A DNA stretch of 64,000 nucleotides from Cryptomeria japonica (Eukaryota > Streptophyta > Pinopsida > Cupressales > Cupressaceae): NCBI RefSeq assembly GCF_030272615.1, contig NC_081409.1, positions 473,304,573-473,368,572 on the forward strand, given 5' to 3'. Of this stretch, positions 12,255 through 23,543 are shown one piece after another (position 1 is the stretch's first letter; every line of letters begins with the position of its first letter). A model generated the notes under the pieces. That model saw nothing but the letters and a program-made list of their open reading frames with translations, was not told the DNA's origin and made no database searches. The position numbers and the translations under genes are program-made.

Positions 12255-13300
12255 CTAATCTTCTAAATGATTCAATCTCACATACCTAGGAGTCCTTTGA
12301 CTCTCTGTTCCTCTTCCTTGTTCTTCAGTCACTATAGAATTTTTTGATATTGCCGAAGTAACTAGTTCAACACTTTGTTTTGGTAAAGGTGTTACTGGTT
12401 TAGATATAATAATTTCCACTATCGGTTCCTTCTCATAAATTTTGATTTGACTTTTGTTCAGCTCATCTACTTTGACATTAACACTCTCCACAATTCTCTG
12501 CAATCTCTTGTTATAATATCTCTATGCTTTGGTTTCATTAGGATAACCAAGAAATATGCCTTCATCACATCTAGGATCAAAATTTCCAATGATATCATCT
12601 CTCCTGATATAACATTTACTACCAAAAATTATGAAATACTTAACTGTAGGTGTATTGCCAAACCATAATTCATAAGGTGTCTTACCGGTTTCTCCTTTGA
12701 TATGTACTCTATTCAATGTATAAATTGTTGTGCTTACTTCTTCTCTCCAGTAGATATGAGGTATACTAGCTTCCATCATCATTGTTCTAGCAGCATCCAA
12801 GATAATTTTGTTTTCCTTTCCACAACTCCATTCTACTGAGGTGTCTGGGGAGCAAAAAATTATCTTCTTATACCATGCTTCTCACAAAAGTTATTAAACT
12901 CACTGGATATGAATTCTCCACCATGATCTGACCTCAAACATTTGATCTTCAATCCTGTCTCAGTTTCCACTTTAGCCTTAAAGATTTTAAACTTTTCAAA
13001 TGCTTCAAATTTTTCTTTTAGAAAAGTAACCCACACCATTCTAGAATAATCATCAATGATAAGCATGAAATATGTATCACCTTCAAAACTTTTAACTCTA
13101 GCAGGGCCACACAAATAAGTATGAATAAGATAACATCATGATATTTATCTTGTATACTCCTAAAAGAGGTTCTGACCCATTTACCCATTTGACATTCTTT
13201 ACATACTGGATCATAGGGCTTCATAATTTTAGGTATATCCCTAACTACCTTAGTTGAACTGATATTTACAATGCAATCAAAATTCACATGACACATTCAT
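12255..13300 (-). pseudogene. pol: copia-2 integrase and linker
   Basis: The zinc-binding end CKECQMGKWVR is near 13180. The catalytic core spans about 13130-12700, with LIIDDYSRMVWVTFLKEK and CLRSDHGGEFISSEF. Here the second catalytic Asp is kept, unlike copia-1. Then come YWREEVSTTIYTLNRV, GKTPYELWFG and the charged linker down to 12255. Stops and frame changes at about 12860 and 13018-13114 break it. Confidence 0.85.
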
Positions 13301-13383
13301 TTATGTCGTAGCCAACTCTCATCAATTTGTGTAATCAAACATGTCTTCTCACTACAATTCAAATGAAATATATTACCTTCTGT

Positions 13384-13890
13384 CTATGTACTAGTTGCAA
13401 TCTCCAATCCAGATCTATTAATGATTTTGTATTTTCCATCCTTGAATTGTAATTGAAATCCCTTATCCACTAATTGTCCTACACTCAAAATATTATGCCT
13501 CAAACCTTCAACATAATAAACATTGTCAGTATTATTCTTACTATCCAGTGATATAGTTCCTTTTCCTTTGATCATACATGCTTTGTCATCTCCAAATCTA
13601 ACTAGACCGCTATCAAATTCTTGCAAAGATAGAAAATTCCCTTTATCTCCAGTCATATGATGTGAACAACCATTTTCAATTACCCATTCATCCTTGTCTT
13701 CAATTTTAGTAGCAAGTGCCTTCTCTTTAGGTATATTCTCTTCCAGTGGTGGAACATCTTCCTTGATAACTAGGAACACCCATTCATTTTCATTGTCGGA
13801 ACCACTAGAAGAGTCTTCTGTCGGTTCATCATCAGAATCAGTAATGCCTTCCTCATCCGCTATGTAGCATGATTTGTCTCTAGTTTTTCT
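13384..13890 (-). pseudogene. pol: copia-2 aspartic protease region
   Basis: The protease block reads WVIENGCSHHMTGDK where the family has WxIDSGCS. The catalytic Asp is Glu and the next Ser is Asn. It is followed by GLVRFGDDKACMIKGKGTI and LRHNILSVGQLVDKGF. It is preceded by an acidic linker with a Ser/Asp/Glu-rich patch. The changed active site argues that this copy is dead. Confidence 0.85.
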
Positions 13891-13899
13891 TGTACTTAA

Positions 13900-14859
13900 A
13901 CTTGTCCTGGTATCCTGGGTTAGGCTTAAATGATATTTTAACTCTTTCTTCAAATCTTGAATTCATTTTAGAATATCTAGATACAAAATGACCAATCTTA
14001 TTACATGCAAAATATTTAAAAGGTGCTTTTCCTTCATACTTACTTCCTACCGGTCCTTTAGGTACTCTTCTAGAAAATGGTGCTTCAAGTTGCTCAAACT
14101 CATCATCTTCTCTCTTCATATCTTCCAATTCCTTTGCATACAAAGCTTTCCAATCTTGCTTACTGGTTACATATGTAGATGCATGAAAAGTAACTTCAGT
14201 CTTTACAACTCCAAATGGTCCAAATTCTTCAAGCTCAAAAGAAGATAGTTTTGCAACCAAGGTATCTATGTTGACAGATGTATTAGCCATTATTCTCAAC
14301 TCATTAATAGTAGTAGCCTTCATCTTGTAAGCCAGTGGTAGGACTCTTAGAACTTTAGAAACAATTTCATCTTCGCTCAAAGTTCCACCACAACATTGAA
14401 TTCCCATAACAATCTCATTTACCCTTTCCATGAATGCAGTCTTTCATCTTCTTCCATCTTCGACTTTTCATATCTCACCCGGTAACCATAAAGTTTAGCA
14501 ATTTTCACTATAGGGTCACCTTCATTAAGAGTCTCCAACTTATCCCATATAGCCTTTCCAGATGATTTGTCAGTTAATCCCATTATTTTTTGATCAGAAA
14601 GTGCACACAAGAGGGCTTCTCTTTCTCTACAATCATTCTCAAGCTCCTTATCCAATTTTTTCAAAGGATGATTTCCAGATGCCAGATTATTAGGTGTGAC
14701 ACCATTCTATGTGATCTCCCAAATCTCCTTGCCAAGACATCTTAGATGAGTCTCCATCTGAATCTTCCATACTGTGTAATTTGTTCCATCAAGCCTAGGA
14801 ATATCTCTCTAAAAGATAGCTCCAGAAGAATTGGATGAACTTGAACTGTTAGATGCCAT
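13900..14859 (-). pseudogene. gag: copia-2 Gag
   Basis: The start is an ATG at 14859 followed by a Ser/Asn-rich leader. The Gag fold follows (AIWDKLETLNEGD, TINELRIMANTS). The zinc knuckle at about 14010-13965 reads YFACNKIGHFVSRY: the first and last Cys are both Tyr, each explained by one G-to-A change on the coding strand. In-frame stops occur near 14808 and 14709, and a frame change near 14430. Confidence 0.85.
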
Positions 14860-14903
14860 AGGATCTTCCTCAAGTAGTTGATATTTCTACATAGAGGACC
14901 AAA

Positions 14904-14913
14904 GCTCTGATAC
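14904..14913 (-). other. copia-2 primer binding site remnant
   Basis: GCTCTGATAC on the plus strand is the complement of GTATCAGAGC, the core of the initiator-Met primer site. It lies five bases inside the LTR end. Confidence 0.7.
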
Positions 14914-14917
14914 TCGT

Positions 14918-15594
14918 TGTTAGATAGTTCAAATAACTGGAAGACAACTAAGGGGGGGGTTGAATCAGTTGTCATAGATTACTAGAACCATTAGCAATTA
15001 AAACTTTAATACTAGAATAGAAGTTAAACCAATTAAGCATAAACAATAATCACAAAATAAATATCATCCACATGACACCAAGATTTATATGTGGAAAACC
15101 CAGTAAAGGGAAACACCACAATGGGAAGCCTACCCACAGTCAGATAATACTTATGCAGTAAGTATGTTAATTACAATTGAGGGGCCTAAACTTGCAGGAA
15201 GGCCAATGGCCTAGAGTGCACTTCTCATCACAAAAGGAGCCTCACTGACTACATAGAAATCTAGACTACAATCCGGAGAAGTGTTGAACTGCAAAAGATA
15301 GCATTTCCTATGCCTGAGTACAGTTTCGGTTAAGCTCAATATGAGAGGATGAAATCCTCTTACATAAACCCAATTTGATCTCCAATGATCGACCAAATCC
15401 TCTACCTGAATGATATTACATTATTCATACATTACATATCCATTTCCCATTCCTATGATCTCTACCATATATATATGATCTACAATGAGATCTTACATCT
15501 ATATATACAAACTCTCGACCATAAACAATTAGGTCAGCCACTAGATAATAAAGCAATTACATAATTACAAACCATGTTGGCCTTAGACCTAACA
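14918..15594 (-). repeat. 5' LTR of copia-2
   Basis: About 677 bp, bounded by TGTTAG at 14918 and CTAACA at 15594, a 6-bp terminal inverted repeat. An alternative outer end is CCAACA at 15608. The element has no second LTR here, so the outer boundary is inferred. At 15086-15127 it carries the complement of the conserved TGGTG-TTTCCC-GGGTTTTCCACAT block. The C-rich end is seen as GGGGGGGG at 14952-14959. Confidence 0.7.
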
Positions 15595-15958
15595 AATAAT
15601 ATCCAACACATAAGACATCCTAGAAACACATCGAGAGGTCCATAACCTACATCAACCACGACCCAGTATAGGTCCACATGCTATAACAATGATCTCCATC
15701 TACCAAGTCTCGAACATGATCACCATCAGCATCCTGAAACTCCACTAGAAGTGGCACCAACACCATTTATGCAATTCATCAAAGATCTTCATCAAAAGCT
15801 CTACCGGTGAAACCCTCGCCATAACCATAGACCAAGCTTCTAAGCAAACAAGATAGAATCCGATTATCAGACCAAAACCAACTTATGGAATATTAACATG
15901 AGTATCAAGATTAAGCCAATTCCATAACCAAACTATACTGGAGCCTACTAGATCATGC
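15595..15958. other. Unassigned sequence between copia-2 LTR and gypsy-1 RT
   Basis: There is no ORF and no similarity that I can see to other parts of the window. It could be further LTR sequence of copia-2 or flank of gypsy-1 exposed by a deletion. Confidence 0.35.
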
Positions 15959-15984
15959 AAAATTTACTATTTGAGGGTTGTAAC

Positions 15985-17002
15985 TTCATCAAAGTCTTAC
16001 TTGATCTAGATCAATTGAGATTCCCACTTCTAAGATTATATGCCCTAATAATTTTCTCTCTGTTACCCCAAACATACATTTCTTTAGGTTTAAAGATATT
16101 CTATATTGCTCACATTTCTTTAATACTTTCCGCAAATCCTATACGTGTGTGGACCTATCTTTTGAAAAGATAGTCAGATCATCCATGTAAATTATGATGC
16201 ATTTACCACTCAATTGTCTGAATGCAATATCGATCATCCTCTGGAATGTTGCTCCTACATTGATCAATCCAAATGCCATTCTTCTATAATCAAATATTCC
16301 CCACTTTGTGGTAAATCCGGTTTTTAGCCTATCTTGTTTATCAACCATAACTTGGTTATATCCTAAGAATCCATCTAGTAAGGACATCATCTGAGATCCA
16401 TTAACTATCTAAATTACTTCATATAAGAGTGGTAATGGATAATTATAATTCTCTGAAGCTCTATTAATATTTCTAAAATCTACACATAACCTTATATCTC
16501 CATTTTTCTTATGAACTAGAACTAGGTTTGAGACCCAAGTCAAATGTCTGACAAGGAATATGATTCTTGCCAAAAGCAATTTATGTACTTTTAGAATTAG
16601 TGGCTCTATCAAGGCATTCACTGGTCTTTTTTTCTACCTAAATGGCTTTACATCTGACTTTAAAGGGATCCTGTGAGTGATAATTGATGTGTCATACATT
16701 TTCAGATCTTCATAGGTCCATGTGATGACATGTATATACTCCTTCCATGCTTTTATTATGTCATCCTCTTTTTTTTCAGTACAAACCTTTCCTATCAAAA
16801 CATTTTGTTGTCCCTTTGTCATGTCTAAATTATACTGTTGACACTTATCCCCTTCTATTTTAGGCAATCTCTTTTGTTTTAGCACTTGATCTACATCAAA
16901 CAGTCTTTCCAACTCTATTATGCCTTTAGGAGTATTATTACATTTCAATGCCTCGGGAAATTTCTCTTCTTCGCCACTTGGCATATCAATTTCATCAATC
17001 AC
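15985..17002 (-). pseudogene. pol: gypsy-1 reverse transcriptase
   Basis: Clear Ty3/gypsy RT. It has a pre-RT segment (ITHRIPLKSDVKPFR), LVLVHKKNGDIRLCVDFRNI, LLDGFLGYNQVMVD, WGIFDYRRMAFGLINVGATF and the catalytic IIYMDDLTIFSKD at about 16190-16150. The connection region FGVTERKLLGHII follows in a shifted frame to about 15990. Stops fall at 16631 and about 16405, and there is a frameshift near 16090. RNase H and integrase do not follow. Confidence 0.9.
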
Positions 17003-17079
17003 TCGTACTTAAAAAATACTAGAATTCATGATGAATTCTCTAATATGATGGTCATCTTCAAAAAATTGTAAGTTTTGCA

Positions 17080-17608
17080 TGTTATTAGGTATGGATGGAA
17101 TTGGTACCAATTCTACTGTAAACTTCTCCATTCTGGAAGACTCAAGTGGTTCCAATGAACTAGCTGCTGCAACTAGAATGTCTGATCTTTTGTTAAACTT
17201 TCTTGAGATATTTTTGATATTAAAAGCTTCGAAAATTTCTATTAAATCCCATACCTGGTGTCGATAACTAGTGAGTTTCTTGTATCAGAAAACATACTAT
17301 TTGCTTATTTGTCTAACTACTAATTTTGAGTCTCTCATTACTCTCAATATCTGTACTCCTTTCTTTATGGCTAAAAATAAGTCATGTATCAATGCTTCAT
17401 ACTTAGTAACATTATGGGTACATTGCAACTGAAGTCTGTAAGCTACTAAGTGCACCTTTCCTTTTGGATTAGTCAACTCTATTCCTATCCGTATACCTTT
17501 CTTGGAATTTGATCCATCAAATTTTAATGTCCAAATCCCATTTTCTCTTAATATGGGAGATTTTTCAATCTTGGAATCAATTGTACATCTTCCCATTTTG
17601 GGTAGTTC
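17080..17608 (-). pseudogene. gypsy-1 archaeal-type RNase H domain, located before RT
   Basis: Minus-strand residues show an RNase H fold with all four acidic positions visible: WTLKFDGSNSKKG (Asp), TKYEALIHDL (Glu), VMRDSKLVVRQI (Asp) and FNKRSDILVAAAS (Asp), spanning about 17540-17130. A TAG at 17297-17299 and a frame change separate the third and fourth motifs. It lies upstream of RT in reading order. Plant Tat-type Ty3/gypsy elements are known to carry an extra archaeal-type RNase H, and this domain fits that type rather than the native RNase H that follows RT. Confidence 0.75.
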
Positions 17609-18529
17609 TGTTGGCAATTGACACTCAATTGGTTGGTTTTACTATGTTGGCATTGATGGCAACATGATATTTTATTTCGGTTTCATGTTTTGGTTCAGTT
17701 GTGTACTGGCAGGCACTTCATAGACACTACACCTGCACCGACAGATACAAGGATTTCTTTGGTTACCGGAAATGCAAGCCGACATGGTTTAGATTATGGT
17801 TATCGATATTGGAGGCCAACATATCTTGGATCCGACATTGGCAATTGTTTTTGATATTCATCTATTTGTGTTATCTAGATGACATGTAATTTGATATTGT
17901 AATAATCTTTGTAAGATGACATAAGGCATGATAAGTTTATAGGGTATATAGGTCAGTTAGATAAGATCATTTTGATATAGATATGATGATGGAAGTGTGG
18001 ATGTGATATAATGTGAAATATATCAGAGAGATTATGTGTGTGAGGATATTTATGTAAGGGTTATTCTGGTAAAGGGTTTAGGGTTTCAAACTGGAACAGA
18101 CAGAGCTTAAACTAGAACTGTATTCTAGCATAAAAGATGTTATCTTAGAAGTTCAACACTTCTCCGGATTGTAGTCTGGATTTATATGTAGTCAGTGAGG
18201 CTCCTTTTGTGATTGAGCAGTGTGCTCTAGGCTGTAAGCCTTCCTGTAAGTGTAGGCCCCTTATATTTTGTAATATCTCTTCATATGGCCAGTGGATTGA
18301 TATTGTGGGTCACAAATCCCACCATGGTTTTTCCTCTTTGAGTTTTTCCATGGATAATTCTATGTGTTATGGCTCTCATTTATGTGATTGGCTTATTGGT
18401 TACTTTACTTATTTCAACTCTGTATGCACCAGTATACCGGTTGGTGTATGCATATTTTAATAAGGTTAAAATTGGCCTTCCCAGTATAACACTAATTCAC
18501 CCCCCTCTCAGTTTTATTGGATTCCAATA
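17609..18529 (+). repeat. 5' LTR of B1
   Basis: 921 bp, matched along its length by 23544-24465 and by both B2 LTRs in inverse orientation. The block CCCACCATGGTTTTTCCTC...TTTTTCCATG is at 18318-18353. The C-rich TTCACCCCCCTCTCA is at about 18495-18510. Both are shared with copia LTRs. Confidence 0.93.
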
Positions 18530-18531
18530 AT

Positions 18532-18543
18532 TGGTATCAGAGC
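18532..18543 (+). other. Primer binding site of B1
   Basis: TGGTATCAGAGC starts two bases after the LTR end, identical to the copia-1 primer site. It implies priming by initiator tRNA-Met. Confidence 0.9.
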
Positions 18544-18597
18544 TTTGTGCCTCAAAGGAAGTTTAAAAGCTTGAGGGAGATCGTGAATCCGGAATCT

Positions 18598-19719
18598 ATG
18601 GACATGGGTTTCGAGAAACAACTTGAGATGGCACTTGAAGATTATGATGTTGAAAGGTTGAAGAACTTGAAGCTACAAGATGAATTGAATTGTGCTAAGT
18701 AATTCATTCTTATCCTACAAGAGAGGCTATCATATGTTCAAGCTACGAGGAAGAAACTTTTGCAAAGTTGGGATGATGAAGAAAAAGATGCACTTAAGGA
18801 ACAATGTTAGAAGTTGAGTGAGGAGAATATGGTCATGAGAAATGAAATACAAGCTATAACTATGAGAATGTCTAAAGAGATTAAGGAGCAAAATAAAAAG
18901 GAAGAAAATCTTGTTGTATCCCTAAAGAACAAATTTGAAGAATGTGGTAGGTTGGTTCATGAGAATGATATGTTGAGAATTGATTTAGTACAATCCTAGA
19001 GTAATGAACATGAGTTTGAGAGACAAATGATAATTATGAGAGATGATCTAACTACTGCAAGTGAGTACAAAGAGAAATTCAAGATTAGTTCATCATAACT
19101 AAATGAATTATTGAAGAGACAAAGGCATATTGGAGATTCCGGTGAACTTGGATTTGAGCAAGGATAAAGTTTCGGTACTGCTAATGAAGATAAAAACTGT
19201 AAGACATTGGTAAGGCAGTTTAATGCTTATAAATTTTATGGTAGATGTTTTTATTGCAATAGATTTGGTCACATGGCTAGGCAATGTAGAAACAAAGCAA
19301 ATCAGAACCTTGATTTTGCTCCTAGTAAATATTCTAAATGCAATATGTATGGTCATAAGACAGAAGATTGCAGAATGAATGTTAAATGCTATGCATGTGG
19401 AAAGTTTGGACATATGGCTAATTAGTGCAGGTCAAGGACTTTCATTGGTTTTAGCAAAACAATTCAAAGGAACAATGTTACATGTTATGCATGTAATGAG
19501 GTTGGACATATTGCTAAATTTTGTAGAAGCATAAATTCACCGGTTGGTAATCGAGGATCAAATGAGAAAGGGAAAGAAAAATTTAGTGAAATCCGGCAAA
19601 ATCATACTCAGAGATGGGTCTGGAAGATTGAAGAACAATCAGTAGATGGAAATGCACTGATTACTTATCTGGCAGAGGAGGTTGCTCCTGCACTGGCAAG
19701 TAGCTCAACTGGTAACTAA
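18598..19719 (+). pseudogene. Family B ORF1: Gag-like coiled-coil protein with four zinc knuckles
   Basis: One frame, 373 codons, from an ATG 55 bases after the primer site to TAA at 19717. Six in-frame stops lie at about 18700, 18808, 18997, 19096, 19165 and 19423. Most sit where B2 keeps Gln (CAG/CAA). Residues 1-200 are Glu/Lys/Leu-rich and predicted coiled coil. Residues ~215-320 hold four C-x2-C-x4-H-x4-C knuckles: CFYCNRFGHMARQC, one with the first Cys lost (YSKCNMYGHKTEDC), CYACGKFGHMANxC and CYACNEVGHIAKFC. B2 has the second intact. The likely role is RNA binding and particle assembly, like Gag. There is no recognisable capsid domain, which is unusual. Confidence 0.8.
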
Positions 19720-20089
19720 GGCAGATGCCTTAGGGGTAGGCAAAATTCATGAAGATACTACATATACCCTAGGAAGAGATTTTGGAAGATGTTCTAGACA
19801 TTGGAGATGCTTATCCGGCATGGAGGTGTTCTATTCGAGATCCAGTATCTTTCACTTGTAGTCATCGATGTCAATGAAAGATTAAGGTTTTTTTGTTGGT
19901 TAAAAGGTCGAATTCACTTCATTATTAATCACCTTGCATTCAGAGTGATTCAATGTGGTTAAGAGCGACTAAGAGTGATCAAAGGCATTTCAGAGCAATC
20001 GGATTTCTTCTTGAGCGATTTCACTGGCGATTGGAAGAATTTGTTAAGGGTTTTCACTGGAAGTGATCAATAGGTATTTATCTTTAATC
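19720..20089 (+). other. Spacer between family B ORF1 and ORF2
   Basis: 370 bp without an ORF, matched in B2 (about 42414-42775). It contains short repeats around GAGCGATT and GTGATCAA (19940-20070). Nothing suggests a frameshift signal. Its distance from the LTR leaves open how ORF2 is translated: splicing, an internal promoter or reinitiation. Confidence 0.45.
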
Positions 20090-23000
20090 ATGGAAGCAGG
20101 ATCATCATCTATTCATATCTTGGTTGCAAATATGACTGTAATAGAGGTCAAGGACTGCCCCAGGCCAATTTTCAAGCGGTATCCGCATGTGGCTACCCTA
20201 GAAGATTCAGTTGGAGCATTTTCCCGTCTTCTGGAGGGAGTTGTCTATGTTGAAGATGCTAGGGCATACATACACTATCACATTGAGGATTTAGGGACAT
20301 CTGATATAAAGAGCATGTACATGAGAAAGCTTATGGGAGATTCTAGAAAGATCAAACCGACATATAAGCACATTGAATACTTAGGGTTTATCGACATTCT
20401 GGACATTCTGGAATTCAAAGATGAAATAATTAGGTATGTTTTGAGCAAAGTACATGGGGAGTCTATCTAGTTGGATAGACCTTACAAGATTACCAAGGAA
20501 TCCATTAAGGAAATCACTAGTTTACCACAGGTTGGGCAACATCCAGACAAGAAGTTTTTGAATGATTATGTCAACAAAATCATTGGCGCGACATCTGACA
20601 GAAGATCTATGAGAATAAGCACTATTACCGGCACAGACATTAGATTTGGTAGCATGATCATCAGTTATAAGGTAACTCAGTCAAACCGAATGAATTCTGT
20701 TTCCAGTTCTTGCATTTTCACAGCTTACAAAATGATGAGAGAAAATGAGAAATTGGATCTATGTTGTTGGATGTTAGATGAGCTAATAATAAACTTAGGG
20801 AAGATTAAAGGTGAAAAGAAAGGGACTTTCCGGTATGGAAACTTAATTGTATGTTTAATGTTATTTTTCATGAATCACACTCTTGGTTTTGGGAAGAGTA
20901 AATGGGCATTTGATATTCTAGTAGGGAGACAATTGAAACAATCAATTTCTACTTTAGGCAGTCAGAGAGATGATAAAGTATGGGGATATTTTAAGGGATT
21001 CCAGAAGTTTATGAAATGTAGGGAAATGGTTCCTAAGCATATTGTTGAAAAATACTCAACCGACATATGCTTCATGGTGAAGAAAGATGAAACACTTATG
21101 GAAGCAGTTAAGCCCCTGAAGATTTGGATTGAGGAAATGGGCTATGAAGTTGATGCACAGATCCTTGAGGCTTATGAAAAATTATTGATTAATGCACTAC
21201 TTGTTGAGGCGAAGAAGCCCTGTGGTACTGCAAAACAAAAAAACACTAGAGGAGGTTGAAACAGAGTTCAACTGGAAGAAGAGAGAAAAGCAGGAAGGAA
21301 AGGCTAGCAAGTTTGTTGAGAAGGTTTCACAAGACATTAAAGAATTAATTGATGTTGTCCCGGAGAAAGGCAGGAAGAGGAAGGATCCAGAAGTACACAT
21401 CAAGCCTATTACACCTGAGTCTGAATCTGAGGATGACACACCCCTGACATTTAAGAGGGTTGTAAGGAAGAAAATAGAGGAAAAAAAGGTAGAGGCTAAA
21501 AATCAACTGGTTAAGAAGGCTACATTCAAGTTACTGGCACAAAAGAAAGCACCAAAAGTAACCACTTCAACTCCATCTGGTACTACAAAAAGGAAGAAGA
21601 TGAAGAATGACATTGACATGGCTATTCAAACTGATAATGTAACTATCATACCACCAAAAACTTGTGCAAAGTTCATAGATGAAATCACTAAGGATGGCAT
21701 GTTAAAGAATGTACAGTTTCACTATGATTGTTTAGATAATGCTAAATAGAGAGAGATAGAGGAGGCATTTTTGTTATATTTAAATATTTATAAGAAAGCC
21801 TTGATAGAAATTGAAAACCAAATACCGACAAAACTGTATGATATGTTAGATTCTACAAGGCTATCAACAATATAGGAAGACAAGCATATTAAAATTCAAG
21901 AGTTGTTATCCATTTGTGTTTCTATTACTCCAGAGGAAATGGATAAGACACTTGAGGTTGCAGATAGAAAAGTCTTTAACAACAAACATAGAATAATTAG
22001 TCTTATGCTAGGAAGGTTAAATGAGATAATAAAGGAGACCCAAAAGACATGGGCTAAGTTATTTGAGGAGAACAAAGGTTTCTTTACTTCACTGGAATCA
22101 AAGACATACACTACAGACACCCCGATTGAAGGGAAAGGAAAGGGTATTATGGGTACTTCACCCTCAATTTTGAAAACATTAAGATAGTGGAAATTAAGCC
22201 CCCAGTAGATACAAGTGTATAGTCAAATATTAAGACTTCGGCTAATACAGAGAGTGAAAACATTGATATTGTACATGATACTAATGCATAGGATACCAAT
22301 GTATAGGTTGGGGTTATAGTTCCTAGAGAGGAATAGACAGATACAGAGACTGCACCAAGTGGGAAAGCCACCGATGCAAGTGAGGAAGCTATTAAGGATA
22401 AATCATCAAAGGAGAAGAAAGGAGACTCTGACAGGGAATTGGTAGTAGGTCTATCTTTATTGTCAATTGACACCTCGTAGGCTGTACAGAAAAACATAAC
22501 CGAGATGATTCCTACTGAACTCATGATGATGGTTGCACAAAAATTAATGAAGGAGGGATCTACAGATAAAGGGATTATTGATCAATCTATCACTCTTTTA
22601 CATAGACTAGTCTCAGATTGCAAGATTGATAGGGAAGTGAGCTCATCCAGAAATATTAAGATAATTACTGAGCATATTTCAAAGGATTTTCAATCCTTGC
22701 AGCATATTTCAAACCGGCAAGCACTAAAGAGATTCACTCAGGCTAAAAGAGCCACATTTGATCAGGTGATTGAATCTGAGAAGAAGAAGATTGATGAAAA
22801 GCTGAAACTAATAGATAATTCTTTGAAGAAATGTACAAATATATACATGGTATGTTGTAACACAGATATACTTACAATTAATGTGGATAAGAAGATAAAG
22901 GAATTTCAGGAGAAAATTGCAAGTATAGATAATTCTTTTGATGGATTGACTTCATTGACTACATCCATTGATGGTCAAATTTTGGTTTTGGAAGCCCAAA

Positions 23001-23277
23001 TTTTTGTTCTTGAGAAGAAAAAGACAAAATCATAAGAGTCAGAAGTCTTAGAGGCTTGGTGAGTCCCCGGTTGGATTCACTTAGTGTACATAAGAAGGAA
23101 TGTATGGATATGGTTGGGAAGCCCACAAAAATAGAGCTAAATGAGAAAGAGTCCTTTACACATATATTGAATGGACTTGTATCTATTTCCAGCACTTTCA
23201 AATCTGGTTGGGATACTTATCTTGATCTATTGGAGAAGGCTTATACAGAAATTTTCAAATTTGTTAAGCTCCGGTAA
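20090..23277 (+). pseudogene. Family B ORF2: large protein of unknown function
   Basis: About 1,060 codons, starting ATG-GAAGCAGG at 20090 as in B2. Residues ~1-390 are globular: RPYKITKESIKEITSLP near 125, DLCCWMLDELIINLG near 220, then LIVCLMLFFMNHTLGF. A Lys/Glu-rich middle follows, then coiled coil (IDEKLKLIDNSLKK), ending FKFVKLR. Disruptions are TAG at 20468 (Trp in B2), frameshifts in A-runs at about 21238 and 22170 and at about 23035, and stops at 21747, about 21873, about 22219 and further sites to 22480. I recognise no named domain. It is not pol. Parts align by eye with ORF A, C and D. Because two elements keep it, it was probably under selection while the family was active. Confidence 0.75.
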
Positions 23278-23543
23278 GATATTTTTGGATTATTCATTGT
23301 ACGGTTTTGGATCTTTGACATTCTTTTGAAATTTTGATGGCATTGATGTCAAAGGGGAGTGATATAGATGTGAAAAATAAAAGAGGAGTTGTATACATTA
23401 GGGGGAGATACAGAGATATGGAGACATGGAGTATTGTTCATTGATGAATATTCAACTCAGGGGGAGCAGGTAAGATGAAATCGACAGATGAAACCTTGAC
23501 CATTTTTCACATGAGTGTTGCCATCAATGCCAAAGGGGGATAT
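23278..23543 (+). other. B1 3' untranslated region and polypurine tract
   Basis: Non-coding. It has short G-rich tracts at 23399-23408 (GGGGGAGATA) and 23460-23466, and the final PPT CCAAAGGGGGATAT at 23530-23543 adjoining the 3' LTR. Confidence 0.75.

Larger units (their letters stand above)
11851..15594 (-). mobile_element. copia-2: truncated Ty1/copia element
   Basis: Read on the minus strand it has a 5' LTR (15594-14918), a primer-site remnant, gag, protease, integrase and the first part of RT. Homology stops abruptly after the KVYQM of RT at 11851. The rest of RT, RNase H and the 3' LTR are missing, so no target duplication can be tested. It belongs to a different family from copia-1: the LTR is much shorter and the proteins only moderately similar. 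All domains carry stops or frameshifts. Confidence 0.88.

Noticed and set aside
18209-18460. 83-codon ORF, with similar frames at 24293 and 30313
   Set aside because: All lie at the same place in family B LTRs and change length between copies.
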